Shown here: piece after piece, positions 1-10,047 of the stretch
Layout: each line of letters begins with the position of its first letter
Numbering within the stretch: position 1 is the first letter of the stretch
From: Actinomycetota bacterium
GTDB taxonomy: Bacteria > Actinomycetota > Thermoleophilia > Solirubrobacterales > Solirubrobacteraceae
Direction of reading: 5' to 3'
Assembly: GCA_005884115.1 (NCBI GenBank)
Contig: VAXW01000005.1
Coordinates: 1,138,670 to 1,202,669, forward strand
DNA length: 64,000 nucleotides
Position numbers and translations under genes: made by a program
The notes under the pieces: generated by a model
Told to the model about the DNA's origin: nothing
Databases searched by the model: none
Seen by the model: only the letters and a program-made list of their open reading frames with translations

Positions 1-1407
1 TCCGATCGGCCGTCGCGCCTCGCCGGGGTGCTCGCGGCCATCGCAGGGGTGGGTCTGGCGACGGCCGCCGTGTATCCGCTCAAGCGAGTGGCTCCCGTCG
101 TGTCGCTCGGGGTGCTGTACGTGCTCGCCGTGGTCGTCGTCTCCACCTTCTGGGGGCTCTACCTCGGGATCGGCACCAGCATCCTGAGCGCGGCCGCGTT
201 CAACTTCTTCCACCTCCCGCCCCACGGACGCTTTGAGCTCGCCGACGAACGCGATTGGGTCGCGCTGCTGGTGTTCGTCGTCGTCGCGATCGCGACCGGC
301 TCGGTCGCCGAGCTCGCGCGAGCGCGCAGCCGCGAGAGCGCACAGCGCCGCGAGGAGGCCGACCTCGCGGCCGAGATGGCGCAGCTGCTGCTCGGCAGCG
401 CCGATCTCGATGCGGCGCTGGTGCGCTCCGGCGAGCGCCTGGCGGCGGCCCTCGGCGTGCCCTGGGCGGCGCTCGCGCTCGGCGATGTCCCTCCCGGCGT
501 CGATTCGACCGCCTTCCCCCTGCACGGCGACGGCTCGCGCGTCGGGACGCTGCTGCTGCCGGCAACTCTCACGCAGGCCGAACGCGCGCGGACAGCAGAG
601 CGCGTCGTGCCCCCGCTCGAGTCCGTACTCGCCGCCGCGCTGCACAGGACCGAGCTTCAAGCCGAGGTGGTCGAGACCGCTGCGCTGCGGCGCAGCGACG
701 AGCTCAAGACCGCCGTGCTGCGCTCCGTCTCCCATGACCTGCGCACTCCGCTGACGGCGATCATGATGGCCGCAGCGGCGCTCGATGCGACGCGGCCGAC
801 GAGCGCAAAGGTGAGCGAGGTTCGCGAGCAGGTGCTCGCCGCCGCCACGCGCCTGGGACGGCTGATCGAGAAGCTCCTCGACCTCTCCCTGCTGCAGGCG
901 GGAGGCGCCGAGCCGCGGCTGGTGTGGTACTCGATCGACGAGGTCCTCGCCGAGGCGGTCGAGCAGCTGAGCGCCGGCGACGTCGTGTTCAAGCTGTCCG
1001 TCGAAGAGGGCTTGCCACTGCTGCAGGGTGATCCCGCGCAGCTCGAGCGGGCGTTTGCGAACGTGCTCGAGAACGCCGCGCGCCATAGCGACGGCAAGCC
1101 CGTGTCGGTGCGCGCGCGAGTGATCCGCGAGCGCATCCGCGTGCTCGTATCAGACCAGGGGCCCGGGATCCCCGCCAGCGAGCACGAGCGCATCTTCCTT
1201 CCCTTCTACCGCGTTCCAGGCTCGAGCGCGCACGACTCGAGCTCCGGCTTGGGGCTGGCGATCACGAGGGGGTTCCTGGAGCTCAACGGCGGCCGCGTGA
1301 GGGTCGAGTCGACACCTCCCGCCGGCACAACCTTCGTGGTCGAGTTCCCGCTTCCCGAGCGCGAGCTCGCGCCCGCCGCAGCCCCGTCCGCCGCCGTCCC
1401 CGACTGA
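1..1407 (+). CDS. kdpD: KdpD-type sensor histidine kinase, C-terminal part
   Basis: The frame is open from base 1, so the gene begins upstream and only the C-terminal part is present. In order I see a hydrophobic DUF4118-type membrane block (codons about 6-110, with AFNFFHLPP between helices), a GAF-like region (about 115-220), HisKA with the phospho-acceptor His at codon 245 in SHDLRTPL, and the N, G1 and G2 boxes of the ATPase (ENAARHSDG, SDQGPGIP, SSGLGLAI). KdpD family kinases respond to potassium limitation or osmotic stress and phosphorylate KdpE; their N-terminal KdpD/UspA domains would lie outside the window. The stop is 2 nt before the kdpE start, so the two are surely co-transcribed. 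No kdpFABC follows; the next gene is an APC-type transporter. Confidence 0.9.
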   Translation, partial: SDRPSRLAGVLAAIAGVGLATAAVYPLKRVAPVVSLGVLYVLAVVVVSTFWGLYLGIGTSILSAAAFNFFHLPPHGRFELADERDWVALLVFVVVAIATGSVAELARARSRESAQRREEADLAAEMAQLLLGSADLDAALVRSGERLAAALGVPWAALALGDVPPGVDSTAFPLHGDGSRVGTLLLPATLTQAERARTAERVVPPLESVLAAALHRTELQAEVVETAALRRSDELKTAVLRSVSHDLRTPLTAIMMAAAALDATRPTSAKVSEVREQVLAAATRLGRLIEKLLDLSLLQAGGAEPRLVWYSIDEVLAEAVEQLSAGDVVFKLSVEEGLPLLQGDPAQLERAFANVLENAARHSDGKPVSVRARVIRERIRVLVSDQGPGIPASEHERIFLPFYRVPGSSAHDSSSGLGLAITRGFLELNGGRVRVESTPPAGTTFVVEFPLPERELAPAAAPSAAVPD

Positions 1408-1409
1408 GC

Positions 1410-2090
<681 letters not shown>

Positions 2091-2252
2091 AACTCACCTC
2101 GGGCTGCCGATCACCAGCAGCGACTCATCTTTTTGAAATCTGAATACCGAGCAGGTGATTCTTGATGCCAGCTTGACGGGCTCGCGCCTAGCCTGAAATG
2201 CGTGTACAGCGTCACCGTCGCGACCGCACGCGGCGCACCGAACCGGCGCTAG
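2091..2252 (+). promoter_or_regulatory. leader between kdpE and APC transporter
   Basis: This 162-nt gap is richer in A/T than its surroundings and holds a T-tract (CTTTTT near 2130) and a TTGACG hexamer at 2173-2178 followed 15 nt later by TGAAAT (2194-2199), a weak promoter-like pair. E. coli KdpE recognises T-rich sequence, so this is the obvious place for a KdpE site, but no verified consensus is visible. An in-frame TAG (2250-2252) directly precedes the ATG of the transporter and fixes its earliest start. Confidence 0.3.
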
Positions 2253-4193
2253 ATGGCGCGCCTGACCGAGCGTGGGCTGCGACGGTCCGTCGGCGTTCCC
2301 GGCCTGTTCGCCACCGCCTACGGGAACGTCGGCTCATCGATCTATTACGCGCTCGGGCTCGTCGCGGCGCACGCCCTGGGGCTCACTCCGCTGGTGTTCA
2401 TGTTTGCCGGCGCGCTGTTCGTGCTCACGGCCAAGACCTACGCCGAGGGCGCGTCGATGTTCCCCGAAGCCGGCGGCTCCTCCTCGTTCGCGCGCCACGC
2501 CTTTGACGATGTCGTCTCCTTCTTCGCCGGCTGGGCGCTGAGCCTCGACTACATCATCACGATCGCCATCTCGGCGTTCTTCGTCCCGCACTACCTCGGC
2601 GCGTTCTTCCCCAGCCTCACGCACAGCCCCGGAGACATCATCGGCGGGCTCGTCACGATCGCGTTGCTGGCCGCGCTCAACATCCGCGGCCTCGGCGAGT
2701 CGGCGAAGCTCAACCTCTTTCTGGCCATCACCGACCTGTGCACGCAGGTGCTGCTGGTGGTGGTCGGGTTCATTCTCGTGCTGAACCCCACGCTGCTCGT
2801 CGACCAGGTGCACCTCGGCATCGCTCCGAGCTGGACGCAGGTGATCTTCGCGCTGTCGGTGGCGATGGTCGCCTACACGGGCATCGAGACCGTCTCCAAC
2901 ATGGCCGAGGAGGCCAAGGACCCCGGTCACGACGTTCCGCGCTCGGTCAACCTCGTGCTCGTCGCCGTGCTCGGCGTCTACGCCGGGATCTCGGTCGTCG
3001 CGCTCTCCGCGCTGCCCGTCATTCACCACGCTGCCGGCTACAGCCCGGCCCTGGGGGAAAGCTTCCACCACGCCGGGTATGCGACCGCCCTCGGAGGCCA
3101 CTTCGAAAACGACCCCGTGCTCGGCATCGTCGGGCGGCTGGGCCTGCACGGCGCGGTGCTGACAGTGGCCAAAGACTACGTCGGCGTGCTCGCCGCGACG
3201 ATCCTCTTCATCGCCGCCAACGCCGGGCTGATCGGGATCTCGCGCCTGTCGTGGTCGCTCGCCGAGCACCGCCAGCTGCCGACGATCTTCTCGCAGCTGC
3301 ACCCGTCCTTCCGCACGCCGTGGTTCACGATCGTCTTCTTCTCGATCCTCGCGGGCCTCCTGATCCTGCCGGGGGAAACAACGCTGCTCGGGAACCTCTA
3401 CTCCTTCGGCGCGATGCTCTCCTTCACCACCGCGCACGTCTCGGTGCTGGCGCTGCGTGTACGAGAGCCCGACCGCGAGCGTCCCTACAAGCTGCCCTGG
3501 AACCTCGCCATCCGCGGGCGTGAGATCCCGCTCACGGCCGTGCTCGGCGGGCTGGGGACGTTTGCCGCCTGGTGCTCAGTCGTGGCCCTGCACGGCGAGG
3601 CGCGCACGATCGGCGTTCCCTGGATGCTCGCCGGGATGGTCGGCTACTACGTGTATAGAAAGCGCCACGGCCTCGACCCGCGCAAGCACTACCGCATCGA
3701 ACGCCCAGAGCGCCCACCCGACTTCGCCGAGTTCGAGTACCGCACGGCGCTCGTGCCGATCTTCGGCTCCGACGTCAGCGCCAGCTCCCTCACCGGCGCC
3801 GCCAAGCTGATCGGCTCAGACGGCGTCGTCTACGCGATCTTCGTGCTGCCCGTCCCCAGCCAGCTCTCGCTCGAGGCGGGTCTGGAGGAGGAGGAGGCGC
3901 AGGGGCGCTCGGTGCTCGAGAGCGCTCGCATCCAGGCGCGCCGCGCCGGCATCAAGATCCACACGGGCCTGATCCGCACGCGCAATCCCGGAGCCGCCTT
4001 AGTCGAGGAAGCGCAGCGCGTGGGCGCCGACGTGATCTACTGGTCGACCATCCACGCCCCGGCCGGCGAGCGGGGGATCGGCCCCACGGCCGCCTACCTG
4101 CTCAGCAGGCGCCCGTGCCGCGTGATCATCGAGAGCGAACCCGCGGGCCGCCAGGCACCCGCGCGCGAGCCGGCCGTCGCGGCCACGCTGTGA
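2253..4193 (+). CDS. APC-superfamily transporter with C-terminal UspA domain (possible K+ transporter)
   Basis: The 646-residue protein has about 12 hydrophobic helices (roughly 15-470) opening with a glycine-rich first helix (YGNVGSSIYYALG), as in APC amino-acid permeases, and a soluble UspA-like domain (about 490-635, starting at EYRTALVPIFG). The start is fixed by an in-frame TAG immediately upstream. It lies directly behind kdpDE on the same strand. A homologous protein of the same architecture at 41275-43287 sits beside TrkA-type genes. APC proteins with cytosolic UspA-like domains include the KimA potassium importers, although the N-terminal sequence here does not obviously match KimA. 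Amino-acid or polyamine transport remains possible. Substrate assignment to K+ is inference from two independent genomic contexts. Confidence 0.8.
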   Translation: MARLTERGLRRSVGVPGLFATAYGNVGSSIYYALGLVAAHALGLTPLVFMFAGALFVLTAKTYAEGASMFPEAGGSSSFARHAFDDVVSFFAGWALSLDYIITIAISAFFVPHYLGAFFPSLTHSPGDIIGGLVTIALLAALNIRGLGESAKLNLFLAITDLCTQVLLVVVGFILVLNPTLLVDQVHLGIAPSWTQVIFALSVAMVAYTGIETVSNMAEEAKDPGHDVPRSVNLVLVAVLGVYAGISVVALSALPVIHHAAGYSPALGESFHHAGYATALGGHFENDPVLGIVGRLGLHGAVLTVAKDYVGVLAATILFIAANAGLIGISRLSWSLAEHRQLPTIFSQLHPSFRTPWFTIVFFSILAGLLILPGETTLLGNLYSFGAMLSFTTAHVSVLALRVREPDRERPYKLPWNLAIRGREIPLTAVLGGLGTFAAWCSVVALHGEARTIGVPWMLAGMVGYYVYRKRHGLDPRKHYRIERPERPPDFAEFEYRTALVPIFGSDVSASSLTGAAKLIGSDGVVYAIFVLPVPSQLSLEAGLEEEEAQGRSVLESARIQARRAGIKIHTGLIRTRNPGAALVEEAQRVGADVIYWSTIHAPAGERGIGPTAAYLLSRRPCRVIIESEPAGRQAPAREPAVAATL

Positions 4194-4209
4194 GGGCGCG
4201 ACGGTTGCC

Positions 4210-5142
4210 TCACGCGGACGCGAGCGCAGAGCGCAGCGCCTCCTCGAGCTGCGGGTGCGAGAAGCGGTAGCCGAGCACCAGAGCCTTGGCCGGCATCACC
4301 CGCGCTCCCGACGTGAGCGCGCTCGACATCTCGCCGTAGGCGGCGCGCAGGGCCAGCGCCGGCAGGGGCATCAGCGCGGGGCGCTTGAGCGCCCGGCCGA
4401 GCGCCCGCGAGAACGCCCGATTGGACACCGGCTCGGGAGCCGTCGCGTTGACGGCGCCGCTCCAGCGCGTGTCGCCGAGGGCCGCCACCATGATCCCGGT
4501 CAAGTCAGCGTGGTGGATCCATGACATGTACTGGCGACCACCCGCAATCGGCCCACCGAGGCCGAGCCGGAAGGGCGGCAGCATGCGCTTCAGCGCCCCG
4601 CCGGCGCGATCGAGCACGATGCCCGTGCGGATCACGACCACCCGCAGGCCGAGCGCGCCCGCCCGCTGCGCCTCCTGCTCCCACGACGTGCAAAGCTGCG
4701 CGAGGAAGTCGCCGCCCGCCGGGGCCTCCTCGTCGAGCGGCTCCTCGCCGTGAGGGCCGTAGTAGCCGACGCCCGAGGCGCTCACGAGCGTGTGCGGGCG
4801 CGGCTCGACGCCGGCCAGCGCAGTGATCAGGTTGCGCGTGCCGAGCACGCGGCTGTCCCAGATCGCGCGCTTGGCCGTCGCGCTCCAGCGCTGGTCGATC
4901 CTCGCGCCCGCCAGGTGCACGACCGCGTCGCGGCCCGCGAGCGCCTGCGCGGGCGCCAGCTCGCCGCTCGGCTCCCACGCGAACGCCTGCGCCGGCGCGG
5001 CCCCGATCGCGCCGAGCTTGGAGGTGGCGCGCACCGGATCGCGCGAGAGGACCGTCACCTCGTCAGCGGAGCCAGCGTCGCGAAGCGCGCCCAGCAGCCG
5101 CTGTCCGACCACGCCCGTGGCGCCGGTGACGCAGAGCCTCAC
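4210..5142 (-). CDS. TIGR01777 family NAD(P)-binding epimerase-like protein
   Basis: A 310-residue short-chain dehydrogenase/epimerase-like protein. The Rossmann motif GATGVVGQR is at the N-terminus, followed by DAVVHLAGA, the active-site region SASGVGYYG with the YfcH-type tyrosine pair, and a conserved C-terminal segment (SALTSGARVMPAKAL) typical of the TIGR01777/YfcH family. The substrate is unknown for the family. It is convergent with the APC transporter (16 nt between stops) and follows the malic enzyme gene on the same strand after 21 nt, so the two probably share a transcript. Confidence 0.88.
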   Translation of the reverse strand: MRLCVTGATGVVGQRLLGALRDAGSADEVTVLSRDPVRATSKLGAIGAAPAQAFAWEPSGELAPAQALAGRDAVVHLAGARIDQRWSATAKRAIWDSRVLGTRNLITALAGVEPRPHTLVSASGVGYYGPHGEEPLDEEAPAGGDFLAQLCTSWEQEAQRAGALGLRVVVIRTGIVLDRAGGALKRMLPPFRLGLGGPIAGGRQYMSWIHHADLTGIMVAALGDTRWSGAVNATAPEPVSNRAFSRALGRALKRPALMPLPALALRAAYGEMSSALTSGARVMPAKALVLGYRFSHPQLEEALRSALASA

Positions 5143-5163
5143 AGGGTCGGCCTGCCGGGCATC

Positions 5164-6654
5164 TCAGCCGTGACCGTCGAGGGGCGCCGGCGAGCCGCCG
5201 GTGATCGTGTCGCCGTGGGCGAAGCCCACCTCCTGACCCGCGCGAGCGGTTCCGTCCGCCCGCGCCTCGCGCGCCACCGCCGCGGCCACGGCCGGGGCGA
5301 CGTCGCGATTGAAGACCGAGGGGATGATGTAGTCCTCGCGCAGCTCGCTCTCCTCGACGATGTCAGCGATCGCATGCGCGGCGGCCATCTTCATGTGCTC
5401 GGTGATCGCCGGAGCGCGCACGTCGAGCGCGCCCCTGAAGATTCCCGGGAAGCAGAGCACGTTGTTGATCTGGTTGGGGTAATCGGAGCGGCCCGTCGCG
5501 ACGATGCGCGCGTACGGCGCCGCCTCCTCGGGGCGGACCTCCGGATTGGGGTTGGCCATCGCAAACACCATCGCGTCAGCGTTCATGCGCGCCAGCGCAT
5601 CAGCCGGCAACGCCCGCGCGCCGGACACGCCAATCAACAGGTCCGTTCCCTCGATCACATCGGCCGGTGAGCCGGCGCGGCAGCCGGGGTTCGTCAGCTC
5701 GGCGAACCAGCGCTTGAGGTCGTTCATCGAGCCGTCGAGGTAGTCCTCGCGGCGGACATGCAGCGCCCCGCGTGAATCGGCTCCGATGATGTTGCGCACG
5801 CCGGCCGCCAGCAGGATCTTCGTGACGGCGATTCCCGCCGCTCCCAGGCCGATCACCAGCACGCTCAGCTGCGGAAGCGACCGGCCCGTGAGCTTGACCG
5901 CGTTCAGCAGCGCCGCCATCACCACCACCGCGGTCCCATGCTGGTCGTCGTGGAAGACCGGGATGTCGAGCTCCTCTTTGAGCTGCTGCTCGACCTGAAA
6001 GCAGCGCGGCGCAGAGATGTCCTCGAGGTTGATGCCGCCGAAGGCCGGTGCGATCAGCTTGACGCTGCGAACGATCTCCTCCGGGTCAGTCGAGTCCAGG
6101 CAGATGGGAAACGCGTCGACCCCCCCGAACTCCTTGAACAGGCAGCACTTGCCCTCCATCACCGGCAGCGCAGCGAGCGGCCCGATCGACCCGAGGCCGA
6201 GCACGGCGCTGCCGTCGGAGACGACCGCCACGGTGTTGCGCTTGATCGTGTACTGGAAGGCCTTGTCTTCGTCGTCTGCGATCGCCCTGCACACGCGCGC
6301 CACGCCTGGCGTGTAGGCCATCGAGAGGTCGTCCCGGGTCTTGAGCGGGTGCTTGTTGTGCTGTTCGATCTTGCCGCCCACGTGCAGCAGGAAGGTGCGG
6401 TCGGTGGTGTCGATCACCTGGGCCCCGCTCACGCCTTCGATCGCCGAGATGATCTGCGCCCAGTGCTCGCGATCGGACGCGTCCACCACGATGTCGCGCA
6501 AGCTCTGCGGGCCGTCGACCTCGACCAGGTCGACCGCGCCGACGACCCCGCCCGCCTCGCCGATCGCGCCCGTGAGCGCCCCCAGCGCGCCGTGGGCGTC
6601 GTCGATCTTCACGCGAATCGTGAGACGGTACTGTGCGCTTGGCGTGGCGCTCAC
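5164..6654 (-). CDS. NAD(P)-dependent malic enzyme with N-terminal ACT domain
   Basis: A 496-residue malic enzyme: oxidative decarboxylation of malate to pyruvate with NAD(P)H. An ACT-like regulatory domain occupies about residues 8-85. The malic-enzyme core follows with TPGVARVC, the catalytic-lysine region [11 protein letters not shown], the metal-binding FHDDQHGTA, and the Rossmann motif GLGAAG. I chose GTG at 6654 because an AGGAG sits about 8 nt upstream and the longer frame would run into the divergent polA start. The ACT domain suggests allosteric control by a small ligand (inference). First gene of a two-gene operon with the TIGR01777 protein. Confidence 0.88.
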   Translation of the reverse strand: MSATPSAQYRLTIRVKIDDAHGALGALTGAIGEAGGVVGAVDLVEVDGPQSLRDIVVDASDREHWAQIISAIEGVSGAQVIDTTDRTFLLHVGGKIEQHNKHPLKTRDDLSMAYTPGVARVCRAIADDEDKAFQYTIKRNTVAVVSDGSAVLGLGSIGPLAALPVMEGKCCLFKEFGGVDAFPICLDSTDPEEIVRSVKLIAPAFGGINLEDISAPRCFQVEQQLKEELDIPVFHDDQHGTAVVVMAALLNAVKLTGRSLPQLSVLVIGLGAAGIAVTKILLAAGVRNIIGADSRGALHVRREDYLDGSMNDLKRWFAELTNPGCRAGSPADVIEGTDLLIGVSGARALPADALARMNADAMVFAMANPNPEVRPEEAAPYARIVATGRSDYPNQINNVLCFPGIFRGALDVRAPAITEHMKMAAAHAIADIVEESELREDYIIPSVFNRDVAPAVAAAVAREARADGTARAGQEVGFAHGDTITGGSPAPLDGHG

Positions 6655-6803
6655 CGGTCGGGCTCCTGGTTCATGGGCGGGAGGGCATGTTAGGCGCACG
6701 GCCGTGCACGCGTGCCGCGGCCGAGCGCGCGCGCCGCGCGCGAGCCCCCGTGCGTGCGCCGCGAGCGCTCGCCAGGGATGCCGTGCCCCTAGAGTGACCC
6801 ACG

Positions 6804-9485
6804 ATGGCCGGAAGCAGTCCCCGCACCAGCGCCGCACGCGCCGCCTCCGACGGCGAGCCGCGCCGCCTGTTCCTGATCGACGGCCCGAGCCTCGTCTACC
6901 GCGCCTTCTTCGCGCTGCCCGAGTCGATCGCGACCTCGACCGGCGTGGCCACCAACGCGATCTTCGGGTTCGCCTCGATGCTGGTGAAGATCGTGACCGA
7001 CTACGGGGTGCGGCCCACCGTCGTCGCCTGGGACGCCGGCAGCTCGGGCCGCACCGAGCTGTTCTCCGAATACAAGGCGCAGCGGCGTTCGCGCCCGGAC
7101 CTGCTCAAGCAGCAGTGGCCGGCAATGGAACCGCTGGTCGAAGCGTTCGGGTACCGCAACGTGCGCGTCGAGGGATACGAGGCCGACGACGTCATCGGCT
7201 CGCTCGCCGAGCGCGCGCTGCGCTGCGAGCCGCCAGTGCCCGTGATGATCGTGACCGGCGATCGCGATGTCTTCCAGCTGATCGACTCCGACGGGCTCGT
7301 CCAGGTGATGGCGACCTCACGCGGAATCACAGACACCAAGATCTACGATCGCCAGGCGGTGCTCGACCGCTACGGGATCCCGCCCGAGCTGATCCCCGAC
7401 TTCTATGGCCTGAAGGGCGACACCTCCGACAACATCCCGGGCGTGCCGGGGATCGGGGACAAGACCGCCAGCGAGCTGCTCACGAGCTACGGATCGCTCG
7501 AGCAGGTGCTCGCGAGCGTCGAGGCGATCAGCGGAGCCAAGCGCAAAGAGAATCTCCGCAGCCATGCCGACGACGCGCGCGTCTCCAAGCGTCTGGCGAC
7601 GGTGATGCGCGACGTCGAGGTCGACCTCGACGTCGCCGCCGAGGCCGCGCGCGAGCCCGACCGGGCGCGCCTGCGCGATGTGTTTCGTACCTACGAGCTG
7701 CGCGACCCGCTGCGGCGCCTGGAAGAAGCGCTCGGCGGGGCCGAGCAGGCTGCCCCCGTGCCAAGCGGCGCCGTTCAGCTGAGCGCGCGCGTGCGCAGCG
7801 GTTCCGTATCCGACATCGCGGGCCTCGCCGCGGGCGAGGAGCACGCCGAGCTGTACGTCGTGGCGCGAGCTGTGGCTGCGCCCGAGGGAGCGCTCTTCGC
7901 GGAGGGCGCTCCGTGGCGCTTCGCGGTCGTGGCGGCTGCCCGTGGTGAGGGCTCCGATGGCGCCGCGCCGGGGCTCGCCGAGGTGCTCGTGGGGGAGTGC
8001 GCCGGACCCGAGGAGGTGGTGGCAGCCTGCGGTGCGCGCCCCGTCATCGCACACGACGCCAAGGCGCTCGCGCTCGTGCCCCCGGGCCTCTGCCACGACA
8101 CGCTGCTCGGCGCCTACCTGCTGGAGCCCGCGCGGCGCGGGTACCCGTTCTCGGAGCTGTGTGAAGAGAGGGGTCTCGAAGCCGCCGTCGAGGATGCCGA
8201 GGGCGCCGACGCCGTCAAGCTTCGCGCGCTCGCAGCGTGGCAGCGCGAGCAGATCGCCGAGCGTGGCCTCGAGCGATTGATGCGCGAGATCGAGCTGCCC
8301 CTGGTCGCCGTTCTGCGCGAGATGGAGCTCCTCGGCGTGCGCCTCGACCTCGAGCGCCTCGCGGAGATCACCGCGCGCGTGCGCGAGGAGATCGCGGGGC
8401 TCGAACGCGACATCTACGCGCTGGCTGACGAGGAGTTCTTGATCGCCTCGCCCCAGCAGCTCGGCGAGATCCTGTTCACCAAGCTCGGGCTCACGCACAA
8501 GCGTCGCGGCAAGACCGGCTACTCGACCGATGCGCGCGTCCTGCAGGCGATCCGGCACGAGCACGAGATCGTCCCCAAGATCGAGCGCTGGCGCGAGCTC
8601 TCGACCCTGACCAAGACATATCTCGACGTGCTCCCATCGCTCGTCGATGAGAGCTCGCGCATCCACACGACCTTCCTGCAAGCCGTCGCGCAGACGGGCC
8701 GCCTCTCGAGCACCAGCCCCAACATGCAGAACGTCCCCATCCGCACTCCGCTTGGACGCGAGATCCGCGGCTGCTTCGAGGCCGCCGAGGGCATGGAGCT
8801 GATGGCAGCCGACTACTCGCAGATCGAGCTTCGCGTGCTCGCCCACGTCGCCGACGAGCCGGCGCTCAAGGAGATCTTCCGGCGCGGCGAAGACGTGCAC
8901 GCGGCGACCGCGTCGCAGGTCTTCTCAGTCTCGCCCGACGCCATCGACCACGGCATGCGTTCGAAGGCCAAGATGATCAACTTCGGCATCGTCTACGGGC
9001 TCTCCGACTACGGCCTCGCCGATCGTCTGAACATCCCGCGCGAGGAGGCCAAGGAGTTCATCGACGCCTACCTCGAGCGCTTCCCGCGCGTGGCCGCGTT
9101 CGTCGAGGACACGATCGCGCGCGCCCGCGAGCAGGGCCATGTGCAGACGCTCTGGAACCGGCGCCGCCAGATCCCTGAGCTGCGGGCCCGCAACTACCAG
9201 GTGCGGACGCTGGGCGAACGCCTGGCCGTCAACACCGTGATCCAGGGCACCGCCGCCGACATCCTCAAGCTCGCCATGATCCGCTGCCAGCACGCGCTCG
9301 TGCGCGACGGGCTCTCCACCAGGCTGATCCTCACGATCCACGACGAGCTGCTGTTCGAGGGCCCCGCGGCGGAGATGGAGCGGGCGCGCGAGCTGGTCGA
9401 GCGAGAGATGTGCGGCGTGTGGGATCGCGACCCGCCGCTCGCGGTCGACATCGGCGTAGGGCATACGTGGCTGGAGGCGAAGTGA
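6804..9485 (+). CDS. polA: DNA polymerase I
   Basis: An 893-residue family A polymerase for Okazaki fragment maturation and excision-repair synthesis. An N-terminal 5'-3' nuclease (about 15-290; FLIDGPSLVYR, EADDVIGS, GDRDVFQLI) is followed by a degenerate middle domain (about 330-500) and the polymerase domain: motif A with Asp670 in DYSQIELR, motif B near 719-735 (RSKAKMINFG), motif C with Asp847 in IHDELLFE. The proofreading exonuclease residues (DxE and later Asp) are not recognisable, so proofreading is probably absent. A TAGAGT hexamer (6790-6795) lies 8 nt before the ATG, suggesting a very short leader. Divergent from malic enzyme. Confidence 0.96.
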   Translation: MAGSSPRTSAARAASDGEPRRLFLIDGPSLVYRAFFALPESIATSTGVATNAIFGFASMLVKIVTDYGVRPTVVAWDAGSSGRTELFSEYKAQRRSRPDLLKQQWPAMEPLVEAFGYRNVRVEGYEADDVIGSLAERALRCEPPVPVMIVTGDRDVFQLIDSDGLVQVMATSRGITDTKIYDRQAVLDRYGIPPELIPDFYGLKGDTSDNIPGVPGIGDKTASELLTSYGSLEQVLASVEAISGAKRKENLRSHADDARVSKRLATVMRDVEVDLDVAAEAAREPDRARLRDVFRTYELRDPLRRLEEALGGAEQAAPVPSGAVQLSARVRSGSVSDIAGLAAGEEHAELYVVARAVAAPEGALFAEGAPWRFAVVAAARGEGSDGAAPGLAEVLVGECAGPEEVVAACGARPVIAHDAKALALVPPGLCHDTLLGAYLLEPARRGYPFSELCEERGLEAAVEDAEGADAVKLRALAAWQREQIAERGLERLMREIELPLVAVLREMELLGVRLDLERLAEITARVREEIAGLERDIYALADEEFLIASPQQLGEILFTKLGLTHKRRGKTGYSTDARVLQAIRHEHEIVPKIERWRELSTLTKTYLDVLPSLVDESSRIHTTFLQAVAQTGRLSSTSPNMQNVPIRTPLGREIRGCFEAAEGMELMAADYSQIELRVLAHVADEPALKEIFRRGEDVHAATASQVFSVSPDAIDHGMRSKAKMINFGIVYGLSDYGLADRLNIPREEAKEFIDAYLERFPRVAAFVEDTIARAREQGHVQTLWNRRRQIPELRARNYQVRTLGERLAVNTVIQGTAADILKLAMIRCQHALVRDGLSTRLILTIHDELLFEGPAAEMERARELVEREMCGVWDRDPPLAVDIGVGHTWLEAK

Positions 9486-9507
9486 GCACGCCGGTGCGGG
9501 GCCTGGC

Positions 9508-9951
9508 GTGAGCCGCGGCATCGCGGTGCTGCTGGGCGTCGGGGCCGGCTGCCTCGTGGGGATGCAGGCGCCGGTGAACTCGCGCCTGAAGGACACGCTC
9601 GGCGGCGTGCAGGCCGCGACCTTCTCGTTCCTCGTCGGCACCGCCGCGCTCGTGCTCGTGGCAGTGGTCCTGCGCGGCGGCCTGGCCAGCCTCGGCCACG
9701 TCGGCCGCGTTCCCTGGTGGGCGCTCGTCGGCGGCCTGTTCGGCGCCGTGTATGTGTTCGTGGCGCTCGAAGCCGTGCGCACGCTCGGCGTCAGCGGCCT
9801 CACCGCCGTCGTGATCGCGGGGCAGCTCACGATCTCGGTCGTGATCGATCGCTTCGGCCTGCTCGGCGTGGCCAAGCAGCAGATCGGCCTGGCGCGCATC
9901 GTAGGCCTCGTGCTGCTCGCCGCGGGCGTGGTTCTGGTCGTGCGCAAGTAG
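9508..9951 (+). CDS. DMT-superfamily small transporter (YdcZ/DUF606 type)
   Basis: A 147-residue protein with about five hydrophobic helices and the DUF606/YdcZ pattern: N-terminal GVGAGCLVGMQAPVNSRL, then FLVGTAALV, and a C-terminal helix followed by a basic end (VVLVVRK). This family belongs to the drug/metabolite transporter superfamily and often works as a pair; only one copy is present here. The GTG start is 22 nt after the polA stop and the gene may be read from the polA transcript. Substrate unknown. Confidence 0.8.
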   Translation: MSRGIAVLLGVGAGCLVGMQAPVNSRLKDTLGGVQAATFSFLVGTAALVLVAVVLRGGLASLGHVGRVPWWALVGGLFGAVYVFVALEAVRTLGVSGLTAVVIAGQLTISVVIDRFGLLGVAKQQIGLARIVGLVLLAAGVVLVVRK

Positions 9952-9954
9952 GGT

Positions 9955-10035
9955 CAGGCGAGCTGGCGGGCTTCGGCGCGCGCGTCGCCAAAGCCCTCGC
10001 GCAAAGGCGCCAGCGCGTGTGCTCGGCCCGCAGCC
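9955..10035 (-). repeat. duplicated 3' tail of the adjacent epimerase gene
   Basis: Read on the minus strand, this stretch ends in an open tail with LREGFGDARAEARQLA followed by TGA. It closely resembles the true C-terminus of the epimerase just upstream (SWREGFRDALD). At DNA level, about 20 nt around 9990 match about 20 nt around 10065 with one mismatch. It looks like the remnant of a tandem duplication or of an older 3' end of the same gene. It is not a complete gene. Confidence 0.5.
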
Positions 10036-10047
10036 CGGCTGGGGTCC

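Noticed and set aside
6655..6837. Upstream extension of the malic enzyme
   Set aside because: Arg-rich, would overlap the polA start, and GTG 6654 has a good ribosome-binding site.
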